This document shows positions 54,997 through 62,973 of a stretch of 64,000 nucleotides of DNA, piece by piece. Each line of letters begins with the position of its first letter. Positions within the stretch are counted from its first letter, which is position 1. The stretch is taken from the NCBI RefSeq assembly GCF_018866245.1, contig NZ_CP076458.1, forward strand, positions 1,054,001-1,118,000, given 5' to 3'. The position numbers and the translations under genes are program-made. The notes under the pieces were generated by a model. That model was not told the origin of the DNA. It saw only the letters and a list, made by a program, of their open reading frames with translations, and did no database searches. The stretch comes from Novisyntrophococcus fermenticellae. GTDB taxonomy: Bacteria; Bacillota; Clostridia; Lachnospirales; Lachnospiraceae.

Positions 54997-57060
54997 ATGA
55001 GAAAAAAGCAAAACTATCAGTGGGATGAACTCTCACTTGGAACATGTTATTATCCGGAGCATTGGGACAAAAAGTTATGGGCAGAGGATTTGAATAGAAT
55101 GCTCTCAAACGGTATCGGCACGATTCGTATCGGAGAGTTTGCCTGGAGTAAGGTAGAGCCCCGGGAGGGGGAATTTACCTATGAATTTTTTGACGATTTT
55201 CTTCGGGTTGTATCTGAAACAAAGATGAAAGTCATATTTGGAACCCCTACTGCTACACCGCCCGCATGGCTTACCGAAAAGTATCCGGAGGTGCTCAACT
55301 GCAGAATGGATGGGGTGAAATACCGCCATGGAATGCGGAGACATTACAATTATAATTCGCCTGTGTATCAGAAGCTTTGCTGTAGAATTGTGGAAAAAAC
55401 AGCCGAACATTATGCCGGACATCCCAATCTTATAGGTTGGCAAATCGACAATGAAATTAACTGCGAGACGGCAGAATTCTATTCTGAAAGCGATACATTG
55501 GCTTTCCGGGATTTTTTGAAGGAAACATACAAAACACTGGAAAATTTAAATCAGGCCTGGGGTGCAGTTTTTTGGAATCAGGAATATACAGAATGGGAAC
55601 AGGTATATGTACCCAGAACCACCATACATGATTCCACCAATCCCCATCAAACACTTGATTATATACGCTTTGTTTCGGAGAGTGCAATCCGCTTCTGCAG
55701 GATGCAGAGTGATATTTTAAGAAAACACATAAAACCCGGAGATTTCATTACGACAAATGGTATGTTCGGAAACCTTGACAACCACCGGATGACAGATGAG
55801 GCCCTGGATGTATATACCTATGATTCCTATCCGAATTTTGCTTATTGTCTGTCTGAAAATCCTAAAAATCCAGAGAATCTGAATGACAGAAGATGGAGCG
55901 AGCATCTTACAGAGGTACGCTCCATATGCCCTCATTTTGGAATTATGGAGCAGCAGTCCGGCGCCAACGGATGGAATACCAGGATGGAAGCCCCTGCCCC
56001 GAAGCCGGGACAGATGATGCTCTGGGCGATGCAGAGTATTGCACATGGTGCAGACTATGTAAGCTTTTTTCGCTGGAGAACCTGCACCTTTGGAACTGAG
56101 ATATACTGGCATGGAATTCTGGATTATGACAACAGAGATAACCGGAAGCTGGCCGAGGTGCATAAGCTCTATGACAGAACCCGTGCATTGAAAGAGATGA
56201 CAGGAGCAGAGTATAAGGCAGCATTTGCAGTGGTAAGGGATTACAGCAATGTATGGGATTCACAGGTGGATGTATGGCATCAGAGATTGATATGGAGCAG
56301 TGAAGAAGCGATTTTCAAAGCGTCCCAGTTAAGTCATACCCCGATGGATTATATGTATCTGCTCGAGGAGACAGAACCGGAAGAACTGCAGAAATATCCG
56401 GTTCTGATTTACCCCCATGGACTGATTCTGTCAGATAGAAAAGCAGGACTTTTGAAAGCATATGTGGAAAATGGAGGGACTCTTATTCTCGGAGCCCGTA
56501 CGGGTCAGAAGGATGAGAATGGAAGATGTGTGATGCAGCCAATGCCGGGATTACTGGCCTCTGCTGCCGGAGGTAATGTACAGGAATTTACATTTATAGG
56601 ACCCGCAGATGACGCCGTGCACATGGACTGGGATGGCAGCAGCATGGACACAGGTATATTTAACGATATCCTGGAAGCCTCAGGGAGAGAGACAAAGGTA
56701 CTTGCAAGATATAGCTCCAACTATTACGAAGGCAGACCGGCACTTCTGGAAAACCCTTGTGGAAAAGGAAGAATTCTGCATTTCGGAGGTACCTTTACGG
56801 AGGATAATATGAAAGCGTTTCTGAAATATACAGAGGTCATAAGCCCTTGGGAAGACATAATTGAAGCACCGGAGACATGTGAGATTTGTGTAAGAGAAAA
56901 GGGTGGGGTGGATTACGTGATTGTTCTGAACTATTCCGGGAAGACACAAAAGGTTGTCATAAAGGAACCGGCGGAAGATATGGATACGCAGGAGAAGGTA
57001 CAGGGGTACGTGCTGCTAAAGCCATATGAAACAAAAGTTTACAAGGTGATTGCAGACTAG
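54997..57060 (+). CDS. GH42 beta-galactosidase
   Basis: A 687-residue cytoplasmic family 42 enzyme. Acid/base Glu153 lies in WQIDNEIN and nucleophile Glu318 in GIMEQQSGANGW. The start of the protein (LGTCYYPEHWDKKLWAEDL) and the trimerisation domain (TPMDYMYLLEETE...LIYPHGLILS) are typical and complete. It removes terminal beta-galactose from short oligosaccharides. ATG 54997 follows GGAGG; the in-frame GTG at 54985 lies before the ribosome site. Likely regulated with the upstream kinase gene originally; there is no importer beside it. Confidence 0.94.
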   Translation: MRKKQNYQWDELSLGTCYYPEHWDKKLWAEDLNRMLSNGIGTIRIGEFAWSKVEPREGEFTYEFFDDFLRVVSETKMKVIFGTPTATPPAWLTEKYPEVLNCRMDGVKYRHGMRRHYNYNSPVYQKLCCRIVEKTAEHYAGHPNLIGWQIDNEINCETAEFYSESDTLAFRDFLKETYKTLENLNQAWGAVFWNQEYTEWEQVYVPRTTIHDSTNPHQTLDYIRFVSESAIRFCRMQSDILRKHIKPGDFITTNGMFGNLDNHRMTDEALDVYTYDSYPNFAYCLSENPKNPENLNDRRWSEHLTEVRSICPHFGIMEQQSGANGWNTRMEAPAPKPGQMMLWAMQSIAHGADYVSFFRWRTCTFGTEIYWHGILDYDNRDNRKLAEVHKLYDRTRALKEMTGAEYKAAFAVVRDYSNVWDSQVDVWHQRLIWSSEEAIFKASQLSHTPMDYMYLLEETEPEELQKYPVLIYPHGLILSDRKAGLLKAYVENGGTLILGARTGQKDENGRCVMQPMPGLLASAAGGNVQEFTFIGPADDAVHMDWDGSSMDTGIFNDILEASGRETKVLARYSSNYYEGRPALLENPCGKGRILHFGGTFTEDNMKAFLKYTEVISPWEDIIEAPETCEICVREKGGVDYVIVLNYSGKTQKVVIKEPAEDMDTQEKVQGYVLLKPYETKVYKVIAD

Positions 57061-57061
57061 C

Positions 57062-57090
57062 TTGACATAGCTGCTTGAAGATGTTAGACT
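57062..57090 (+). promoter_or_regulatory. Promoter of the glycerol-3-phosphate operon
   Basis: TTGACA (57062-57067), 17 bp, TAGACT (57085-57090). Predicted transcription starts near 57097, giving a leader of about 130 nt before the first gene. Confidence 0.65.
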
Positions 57091-57122
57091 TGAGTTAAGT
57101 TAATAGTTGCAGAGAATGGGAG

Positions 57123-57170
57123 AAAGCACATCGGTCGGTTCGTATTTTGAACCGGCTGGATGTGCTTTTT
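57123..57170 (+). terminator. Leader terminator, probable GlpP antitermination target
   Basis: AAAGCACATC (57123-57132) pairs with GATGTGCTTT (57159-57168), continued by an inner CGGTTC/GAACCG stem, then a T-run ending 57170. It is a strong intrinsic terminator inside the leader, between promoter and first start codon of an operon that itself encodes GlpP. In Bacillus, GlpP with glycerol-3-phosphate prevents termination in such leaders. The segment between 57097 and 57122 would carry the binding site. Confidence 0.8.
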
Positions 57171-57229
57171 CTGATATACCGGAGTATGAATCAGGAACTG
57201 CCGGAGGCAATGTATTTGGAGGGAGCAGC

Positions 57230-58660
57230 ATGTATGATATAGTGATTATCGGGGCAGGAATTATCGGCACATCAATTGCAAGAGAATTATCAAAATACGA
57301 AGCAAAGATTCTGGTTCTTGAAAAGGACAACGACATAGCCAATGGAACAACGATGGCCAACAGTGCAGTTGTTCATGCGGGCTATGACCCGGTGCCGGGA
57401 ACGAAAAAGGCAAAGTTCAATGTAAAAGGCAATCAGATGTATCCGCAAATCTGTGAGGAACTGGATGTTCCTTTCCGGAAAGTAGGTTCAATCACACTTG
57501 CACTGACAGAGGAGGATGTGGAAACGCTGGATGAACTGGAGAAACAGGCGAAGGCCAATGGTGTTCCGGTAAAAATGCTTAGCAGAGAAGAGGTTTTGGC
57601 AAGAGAACCGCATGTGAGTAAAGAAGTCAGACGAGGTCTGTATGCACCAACAGCAGGCATTGTAGGACCATGGGAACTGGCAATTGCCTATATGGAAAAT
57701 GCGTTGCAAAACGGTGCAGAGCTTGCACTTAACAGCAGAGTGAAAAACATTGAAAAGAAGGATAACGGTTTTAAAATTACGACAGGTCAAGGATACTGTG
57801 AAGCAAAAGTAGTCATTAACTGTTCGGGCACGCACTCGGACGAATTAAATTCTATGATAGGCGGTGGAACATATGCCATAAAGCCAAGGGCTGGACAATA
57901 TTTTGTGCTGGATAAGAGCGTGGGAAATCTGGTGAACTCCGTCATCTTTCCGTGTCCGTCCAGGGAAGGAAAAGGAGTTCTGGTAGTGCCAACAGTACAT
58001 GGAAATACGCTGCTGGGTCCCACTTCTACACAGATACAGGACAGAGAAGGCAACGAAACCACGAAAGAAGGGCTTGATTTTGTGCGGAAACAAGCGGATC
58101 GAATTGTGGAAAACATCCCGTTTGAACAAGTGATTCGTTCTTTTTCCGGCGTAAGAGCTTCCGCAGACAGAGAGGACTTTATTATCGAAGAGGCGAAAGA
58201 TTGTCCCGGATTTATAAATATTGCCGGAATCGATTCCCCCGGTCTGACCGCTGCCCCGGCCATTGCTGTGGAAGCAGAGCAGATGGTAAAAGGAATATTG
58301 AAGGATTTGCCTCCAAACAAAGGCTTTAATCCAAATAGGAGAAGAGTGATTCGTTTTGAAGAGCTGTCTGTAGAAGAAAAAGAGAATCTTATCCGCGAAA
58401 ACCCACAATACGGCAATATTATCTGCAGGTGCGAGAAAATAACAGAAGGAGAGATTGTCGATGCGATTCACAGACCGGGAGGTGCTGCTACGGTAAAAGG
58501 AATAAAAAAGAGAGTGCGGCCGGGAATGGGGAGGTGTCAGGGAGGATTTTGTGAACCAAAGGTTGTGGAGATTCTGGCCAGAGAATCAGGTAAGAGGATG
58601 GATGATATCTTATACGATGAACTTGGATCGAATATTCTGATTGGCAGGACAAAGGAGTGA
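57230..58660 (+). CDS. GlpA-like FAD-dependent dehydrogenase with BFD-like 2Fe-2S domain
   Basis: A 476-residue flavoprotein: N-terminal FAD fold (YDIVIIGAGIIGTSIAREL), the DAO barrel with SAVVHAGYD and GVRASADREDF, and a C-terminal BFD-like iron-sulphur domain (NIICRCEKITEGEI, GMGRCQGGFCEP). It is the catalytic subunit of an anaerobic glycerol-3-phosphate dehydrogenase or close relative. ATG 57230 follows GGAGGGAGC; an open extension back to 57107 is rejected because it would translate the leader terminator. Same operon as the next four genes. Confidence 0.9.
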   Translation: MYDIVIIGAGIIGTSIARELSKYEAKILVLEKDNDIANGTTMANSAVVHAGYDPVPGTKKAKFNVKGNQMYPQICEELDVPFRKVGSITLALTEEDVETLDELEKQAKANGVPVKMLSREEVLAREPHVSKEVRRGLYAPTAGIVGPWELAIAYMENALQNGAELALNSRVKNIEKKDNGFKITTGQGYCEAKVVINCSGTHSDELNSMIGGGTYAIKPRAGQYFVLDKSVGNLVNSVIFPCPSREGKGVLVVPTVHGNTLLGPTSTQIQDREGNETTKEGLDFVRKQADRIVENIPFEQVIRSFSGVRASADREDFIIEEAKDCPGFINIAGIDSPGLTAAPAIAVEAEQMVKGILKDLPPNKGFNPNRRRVIRFEELSVEEKENLIRENPQYGNIICRCEKITEGEIVDAIHRPGGAATVKGIKKRVRPGMGRCQGGFCEPKVVEILARESGKRMDDILYDELGSNILIGRTKE

Positions 58661-58664
58661 AAAT

Positions 58665-59927
58665 ATGTTACAATATGATGTGATTGTAATCGGCGGAGGG
58701 CCTGCTGGTCTGGCGGCAGGCATAGAGGCGTGGAAAGAAGGCGCCAAAAAGGTTTTACTGTTAGAACGGGACCGTGAGCTGGGCGGAATTTTGCAGCAGT
58801 GCATACATAATGGTTTTGGCCTGCATCATTTCGGAGAACAGCTGACAGGACCACAGTATGCACAGCGCTTTATCGACGAGTTTAAGAAACTGGGCATTGC
58901 GTATAAATTAAATACCATGGTTTTGGAAGTCACAGAGAACAAAGAAGTCCATGCGGTCAGCAAAGAAGGGGGCTACCAGATATATCATACAAAAGCAGTT
59001 ATATTGGCGATGGGCTGTAGGGAAAGACCAAGAGGTGCAATTGATATTCCGGGGACCCGGCCGGCTGGCATTATGACCGCGGGTACTGCACAGAGATATA
59101 TTAACATGGAAGGCTATATGCCGGGCAGGAAGGCGATTATTCTGGGATCCGGGGATATCGGGATGATTATGGCGAGGCGCCTGACACTGGAAGGTGCCAA
59201 GGTGGAAGCAGTAGTAGAAATCATGCCGTTTTCCAGCGGACTAAACCGAAATATCGTCCAATGTCTGCAGGATTTTGATATTCCGCTCCTGCTAAACCAT
59301 ACGATAACAGAAATCAAGGGAAAAACCCGTGTGGAAGGAGTTGTAGTTTCCGAAGTGGATCAAGACAGACAGCCCATACATGAGACGGAAGTCAGCTATG
59401 ACTGCGATACCGTGCTTTTGTCCGTAGGCTTGATTCCTGAGAATGAATTGTCCCGGGATTTAGGTGCCGGCATGGATGTACATACAAAGGGGCCTGTAGT
59501 TAATCAGGCTATGGAAACCACAATAGATGGCGTTTTTGCCTGCGGTAATGTTCTTCACGTTCATGATCTGGTGGATTTTGTGACGGAGGAAAGCCAGAGA
59601 GCAGGAAAAAATGCAGCCAGGTATGTGCGGGATGATACGAGAAAGACCGGTAAAGAAGTCCATACAAGAGCCGGCTCGGGAATTGGCTATATCATTCCTC
59701 AAAGCATCGACTGTGAACAGATAGACGAGGATATAAAGTTGTTCATGAGACCACGAGCAGTGTTCAAACATGTGAAGATGGTTGTCACAGGAGATGGAGA
59801 GGTCTTGAAGTCTGTAAAAAAACAGCGTATGACGCCGGGAGAGATGGAGAACATCACAGTTGAGAAGTCTTTACTGTCGGGGAAAGAATATAAACTTTTA
59901 AGCGTGGATGTATTTGAGGAGGAGTGA
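58665..59927 (+). CDS. FAD/NAD-dependent oxidoreductase, GlpB-like partner
   Basis: A 420-residue pyridine-nucleotide-disulfide-oxidoreductase-type flavoprotein (YDVIVIGGGPAGLAAGIEAW; AILGSGDIGMIMARRL-like second nucleotide site; TTIDGVFACGNVLHVHDLVD). In Firmicutes this gene regularly sits between GlpA-like and DUF1667 genes as part of the electron path from glycerol-3-phosphate to NAD(P) or ferredoxin. ATG 58665 follows AAAGGAG. The redox-active cysteine pair of true disulfide reductases is not present; the N-terminal CIHNGFG region is typical of this subgroup. Confidence 0.9.
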   Translation: MLQYDVIVIGGGPAGLAAGIEAWKEGAKKVLLLERDRELGGILQQCIHNGFGLHHFGEQLTGPQYAQRFIDEFKKLGIAYKLNTMVLEVTENKEVHAVSKEGGYQIYHTKAVILAMGCRERPRGAIDIPGTRPAGIMTAGTAQRYINMEGYMPGRKAIILGSGDIGMIMARRLTLEGAKVEAVVEIMPFSSGLNRNIVQCLQDFDIPLLLNHTITEIKGKTRVEGVVVSEVDQDRQPIHETEVSYDCDTVLLSVGLIPENELSRDLGAGMDVHTKGPVVNQAMETTIDGVFACGNVLHVHDLVDFVTEESQRAGKNAARYVRDDTRKTGKEVHTRAGSGIGYIIPQSIDCEQIDEDIKLFMRPRAVFKHVKMVVTGDGEVLKSVKKQRMTPGEMENITVEKSLLSGKEYKLLSVDVFEEE

Positions 59928-59928
59928 T

Positions 59929-60291
59929 ATGGAAAAGAAGGAATTGATCTGCATTGTTTGTCCGAAAGGGTGCCATTTGGAGATTACAGGTAATTCAGAC
60001 GGCCTCCATGTCACTGGTAATGGATGTAAGCGAGGTGTTATCTATGCAAAGAAGGAGCTGACAAATCCTACTAGGATTTTGACGACTACGGTAAAGGTGA
60101 AACATGGTCTGTCGGACAGACTGCCCGTCGTAACGGATGGAGAGATCCCGAAAGAGTCTTTGATGGAAGCTATGCGTATTATAAACAAACTGGAGATTCA
60201 GGCACCTGTTAAAAGCAATCAGGTGTTGATTAGAAATTTGCTGGAATCGGGAGTAAATCTGGTAGCATCCCGGGACATGGCTGAACTTTAA
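59929..60291 (+). CDS. DUF1667 domain protein
   Basis: A 120-residue protein with cysteine motifs CIVCPKGCHLEI and GNGCKRGVIYA, the DUF1667 pattern, likely binding an iron-sulphur cluster or zinc. It begins 2 nt after the previous stop with GAGGAGG inside that gene. Family members are always linked to GlpA/GlpB-like flavoproteins and probably act as an electron-transfer or assembly subunit of that complex. Confidence 0.9.
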   Translation: MEKKELICIVCPKGCHLEITGNSDGLHVTGNGCKRGVIYAKKELTNPTRILTTTVKVKHGLSDRLPVVTDGEIPKESLMEAMRIINKLEIQAPVKSNQVLIRNLLESGVNLVASRDMAEL

Positions 60292-60352
60292 CTGTCACCT
60301 GTAAATTGGAAAATCTCTCAGCTGGCCCTGCTTTAAGTTGGAGGTAAGAAAA

Positions 60353-60925
60353 GTGGAAGCAATTAATCAGAAAGTTTTACCCGCTATTTCAAATATGAAG
60401 GACTTTGAAAAGTTTTTGCAGAGTCCTTATGAATTCTGTATTGTTATGGATTTCTATGTCGGAGAGCTTGCGGTGATTTCAGATATGGCACAGAAGCGCA
60501 GGAAGAAACTGATTGTCCATGTGGATCTTATTAAGGGATTAAGCAACGATGAATATGCAGTTGTATACCTGTGCCAGAATCTGAGACTGGAGGGGATAAT
60601 TTCCACTCACACCAATGCAATTCAGATGGCAAAAAAAAAGAAAAAAATTGCCATACAAAGGATATTTCTTATTGATCAGCAGTCTCTGGATAAAAGCTAC
60701 CGTCTTGTCGAAAATTCCATGCCGGATTACGTCGAGATATTGCCTGGGCTGATGCCTGGAATCATAACGGAAATAAGAAACCATATTGATATTCCTATCA
60801 TAACCGGAGGCTTGATTGCAACCCCGGGAGATATTCGCGCAGCTATAGAGGCTGGTGCCGTCTCTGTGACTACTTCCAGCAAAGAGTTATGGAAAGCGAA
60901 TGACTATTTAGATAAAAACATATAA
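60353..60925 (+). CDS. glpP: Glycerol-3-phosphate-responsive antiterminator
   Basis: A 190-residue GlpP-family RNA-binding regulator with a TIM-barrel-like fold (LIVHVDLIKGLSNDEYAV, DYVEILPGLMPGII, DIPIITGGLIATPGDI, SVTTSSKELW). With glycerol-3-phosphate it prevents transcription termination in leaders of glp genes. Start GTG 60353 is 7 nt after GGAGGT (60340-60345). The operon leader at 57123-57170 contains a terminator that is its probable target, forming a positive feedback loop. Confidence 0.92.
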   Translation: MEAINQKVLPAISNMKDFEKFLQSPYEFCIVMDFYVGELAVISDMAQKRRKKLIVHVDLIKGLSNDEYAVVYLCQNLRLEGIISTHTNAIQMAKKKKKIAIQRIFLIDQQSLDKSYRLVENSMPDYVEILPGLMPGIITEIRNHIDIPIITGGLIATPGDIRAAIEAGAVSVTTSSKELWKANDYLDKNI

Positions 60926-60939
60926 GAGGAGGAATCAAA

Positions 60940-61614
60940 TTGTCAATTGCGGATTTTATGCTTCAGTCGGAGTACATCTTGCGAATTTTTGTGGCTTCGG
61001 TTTGTGGATGTGTGATTGGATATGAAAGAACGAACAGAAATAAGGAAGCGGGAATCAGAACCCATGCAATCGTTGCAGTTGGTGCAGCATTAATTATGAT
61101 TGTTTCCAAATATGGATTCTCGGACAGTGCAGACTTTGATGCTTCCCGTGTAGCGGCTCAGATTGTAAGCGGGATAGGTTTTCTAGGAGCCGGGATTATC
61201 TTTCTGAGAAATCGTATGGTCAGTGGTCTGACTACAGCAGCGGGCATCTGGACCACAGGCGGAATCGGAATGGCCATCGGTTCCGGGCTATATTACATAG
61301 GAATTGCCACAGCGGTTCTTGTTGTTTTTATACAGGTTCTGATGCACAAGAGTATCTTTAACAGAGAGATGGAAAAGGATATTGTCAAGCTGAGAATTAA
61401 AGAAGGAGGAAATGTCCGGAAAGTAGAGAAAATTCTTCAGACATACGAAGATTATCATACGGATATAATCGGACTGGACTATAAAAAGACAGAACCGCCC
61501 GAGACAGAACTTACTGTTGAACTAATCTTAAGAAAAGATCAAAGCCTCATGGAATTTGTTACTCTCTTATCCGAAAACCCCGAAGTGGTTGTTGTGAAAA
61601 GTATGAGAGGATAA
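60940..61614 (+). CDS. MgtC/SapB family membrane protein
   Basis: A 224-residue protein with four or five transmembrane helices in the MgtC/SapB pattern (GCVIGYERTNRNKEAGIRTH, QIVSGIGFLGAGIIF, GLTTAAGIWTTGGIGMAIG) and a C-terminal ACT-like soluble domain (from about residue 140). It starts with TTG after GAGGAGG, 14 nt after glpP, and is the last gene of the operon. The role in Firmicutes is uncertain; MgtC proteins are linked to magnesium and membrane-potential homeostasis. Why it travels with glp genes is unknown. Confidence 0.92.
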   Translation: MSIADFMLQSEYILRIFVASVCGCVIGYERTNRNKEAGIRTHAIVAVGAALIMIVSKYGFSDSADFDASRVAAQIVSGIGFLGAGIIFLRNRMVSGLTTAAGIWTTGGIGMAIGSGLYYIGIATAVLVVFIQVLMHKSIFNREMEKDIVKLRIKEGGNVRKVEKILQTYEDYHTDIIGLDYKKTEPPETELTVELILRKDQSLMEFVTLLSENPEVVVVKSMRG

Positions 61615-61621
61615 GAATCTT

Positions 61622-61661
61622 AAAATGCCCTGCTGCTCCTGTTGGAGCGGCGGGGCATTTT
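61622..61661 (+). terminator. Terminator of the glycerol-3-phosphate operon
   Basis: AAAATGCCC (61622-61630) pairs with GGGCATTTT (61653-61661), with inner GCTCC/GGAGC pairs and a 4-nt loop. Confidence 0.85.
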
Positions 61662-61678
61662 AAAGATGCAATATAAGG

Positions 61679-61815
61679 TCAGGATCTTCCGGATAAATAC
61701 ACCTGATATTCATAGCGATCGGCAACGATTTTCAAGATTGCATATTCAAAGGGGCCGTGATCTGTGTATGTGGTTCTCGTACTATATAGTAAAGGTGTAT
61801 TGATGGGCACGCGTA
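61679..61815 (-). pseudogene. C-terminal fragment of a GntR-type (UTRA domain) regulator
   Basis: On the minus strand the last 45 codons read LRVPINTPLLYSTRTTY, then GPFEY, then IVADRYEYQVYLSGRS and stop, the standard end of a UTRA ligand-binding domain of HutC/GntR-type regulators. Similarity stops abruptly near 61815, where a plus-strand dehydrogenase fragment begins, so the DNA-binding domain and most of the sensor are gone. There is no start codon with a ribosome site in this region. Confidence 0.75.
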
Positions 61816-61816
61816 A

Positions 61817-62005
61817 GGATTTAGCATGGAAGTCATTACATACGATCCATATGTTAATGAAGAATATTGTAACGAACACCATATAAAATCATTAAGCATA
61901 CAAGAGTTGTATAAAAAATCGGATGCAATCAGTCTGCATCTGCCCTTGAATGATGAAACACGACATATAGACGGGGAAGCAATTGAGTATATGAAGGAGG
62001 GAGTC
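61817..62005 (+). pseudogene. Fragment of a D-isomer-specific 2-hydroxyacid dehydrogenase
   Basis: The plus strand reads FSMEVITYDPYVNEEYC, SIQELYKKSDAISLHLPLND, ETRHIDGEAIEYMKEGVM, matching the NAD-binding domain of phosphoglycerate-dehydrogenase-like enzymes from the strand after the GxGxxG loop. A stop codon lies just upstream (61814), and the glycine loop, catalytic Arg/Glu/His region and both ends are missing. The similarity ends near 62005, where a different gene fragment begins in the same frame. Confidence 0.78.
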
Positions 62006-62175
62006 ATGAGGAGCGATTTCATCGCTAAAGAACGGGAGTGTAAAATAAAGTGTGTAAGTTGAACAAACAACTTATGCGAATCTAAGTGGTGGAAACCAAC
62101 AGAAAGTGGTTTTAGCGAAATGGCTGATCTGTGATCCGGAAATCTTGATCGCGGATGTAAACTGGGGTAACAGTT
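62006..62175 (+). pseudogene. Fragment of a sugar ABC transporter ATPase (RbsA/MglA-like)
   Basis: From 62058 one frame reads [33 protein letters not shown], the ABC signature LSGGNQQK and Walker B approach of RbsA/XylG-type ATPases. Upstream, [17 protein letters not shown] in another frame fits the preceding segment of the same family, so there is a one-base frameshift near 62057. Homology is lost after LIAD, where LDEPTRG should continue. No Walker A is present. A non-functional remnant. Confidence 0.7.
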
Positions 62176-62223
62176 TTAGCTGTGTATCCAGTGTATAAAG
62201 TGAAAAAGAATGGAATATAGGTG

Positions 62224-62259
62224 CTGTATACACAGGTAATACGAAAATATGTGTACACA
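62224..62259. promoter_or_regulatory. Orphan TGTATACA / TGTGTACACA palindromes
   Basis: TGTATACA (62225-62232, within CTGTATACACAG) and TGTGTACACA (62250-62259) are two related palindromes 25 bp apart. They resemble HutC/GntR-type operators and may be leftovers from the deleted regulator's target region. Confidence 0.35.
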
Positions 62260-62277
62260 GTAAAAAAATATGGATAT

Positions 62278-62314
62278 CTGATATGAGAGAATAAGATCTT
62301 GTATCAGCTTTTTT
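62278..62314 (+). terminator. Orphan intrinsic terminator
   Basis: CTGATATGAGA (62278-62288) pairs with TCTTGTATCAG (62297-62307, one mismatch pair), followed by T6. It probably ended the operon from which the neighbouring gene fragments derive. Confidence 0.7.
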
Positions 62315-62385
62315 ATTTTCATAGAGTGTCATTGAATGAGAGATAAAAGGGGAGTGTTACGTAAACGCTCCATAGTGGGTGTCTT

Positions 62386-62417
62386 CTAAAAATCACACCA
62401 CCTATCAGAGCGGTGTG
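62386..62417 (-). terminator. Terminator-like hairpin at the IS66 downstream end
   Basis: On the minus strand CACACC and GGTGTG (62394-62417) form a stem followed by ATTTTTAG. It lies between the tnpB fragment and the terminal repeat and may insulate the element from the outside. Confidence 0.5.
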
Positions 62418-62426
62418 GGGTGACGG

Positions 62427-62558
62427 TTACTTTCTGCAATTCGCCGGAAGCTTTTCCGACCATTCGATTGTAGCTGCTAATGAATCAATTCCGAACCTCA
62501 AGTCTGTAAACCCGGTTATGATGCAGACATTTTTAAAGCAGATGGCATCATTAAGCAT
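62427..62558 (-). pseudogene. Truncated IS66 tnpB (Orf2) fragment
   Basis: Starts with ATG at 62558 overlapping the end of tnpA, and reads MLNDAICFKNVCIITGFTDL, RFGIDSLAATIE, WSEKLPANCRK then stop: the N-terminal third of IS66 TnpB (usual start MLNDA..V.I..G.TDLR.GID). Normal TnpB is about 115 aa; only 43 remain. The deletion joins it to sequence close to the element end. Confidence 0.8.
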
Positions 62559-62910
62559 CGGCAAGCACCTGGAGCACCATTTTCAATAATTCCGGTGTTG
62601 TATTCTCCGTAACACGAAGACTAACATGATTTACTTTCACTTCCAGACTGGACGATACGGAAGCAACATTTGCCATCAGTTCAGAGGGAACTGGAACGAC
62701 ACTTTGAGAGGCTGGTCCTTCCGGAAGGTTCTCGAGACATGCCATGCGAACCTGCTTTAAGCGATAGTAATAATTAGCAACTGTAATCTGGTGCTGACTG
62801 CACCATTCCTTAACAGTAAGATTGCTTGGGCGGTTATTGCATCCGCAAATCTGATCCGCCCATTCGTGAAGTCGATATTGACGTGCGACTAAAGATGTAG
62901 TAGATCCCAA
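62551..62910 (-). CDS. tnpA: IS66-family accessory protein TnpA (Orf1)
   Basis: A 119-residue IS66 Orf1-type protein. The helix-turn-helix-like N-terminal part has EWADQICGCNNRPSNLTVKE, WCSQHQITVANYYYRLKQVR; the C-terminal part has VKVNHVSLRVTENTTPELL, as in full-length IS66 TnpA. TTG start at 62910 lies 9 nt after GGGAGG. Its function is to help the DDE transposase TnpC, which is absent here, so it can at most act in trans with complete IS66 copies elsewhere. A strong hairpin lies in its leader. Confidence 0.85.
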   Translation of the reverse strand: MGSTTSLVARQYRLHEWADQICGCNNRPSNLTVKEWCSQHQITVANYYYRLKQVRMACLENLPEGPASQSVVPVPSELMANVASVSSSLEVKVNHVSLRVTENTTPELLKMVLQVLADA

Positions 62911-62932
62911 TAGACTATACCTCCCTTTGGAT

Positions 62933-62973
62933 GTTGAAAAAGTTAAGGCTCAACTTTTTCAACTTGGTGAGCC
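62933..62973 (-). promoter_or_regulatory. Mutually exclusive hairpins in the tnpA leader
   Basis: GTTGAAAAAGTT (62933-62944) and AACTTTTTCAAC (62952-62963) form a perfect 12-bp stem with a 7-nt loop. GGCTCA (62947-62952) and TGAGCC (62968-62973) form an overlapping alternative stem. They lie just upstream of the tnpA ribosome site and could tune its expression or block read-through transcripts. Confidence 0.5.

Noticed and set aside
57845..58471. Long antisense frames (over 200 codons) opposite the GlpA-like gene
   Set aside because: They shadow a clearly conserved coding frame, lack ribosome sites and resemble no family.
62151..62260. Repeated TGTATAC-like elements as a CRISPR or iteron array
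   Set aside because: Only two or three unequal copies with irregular spacing and no spacers of constant length.
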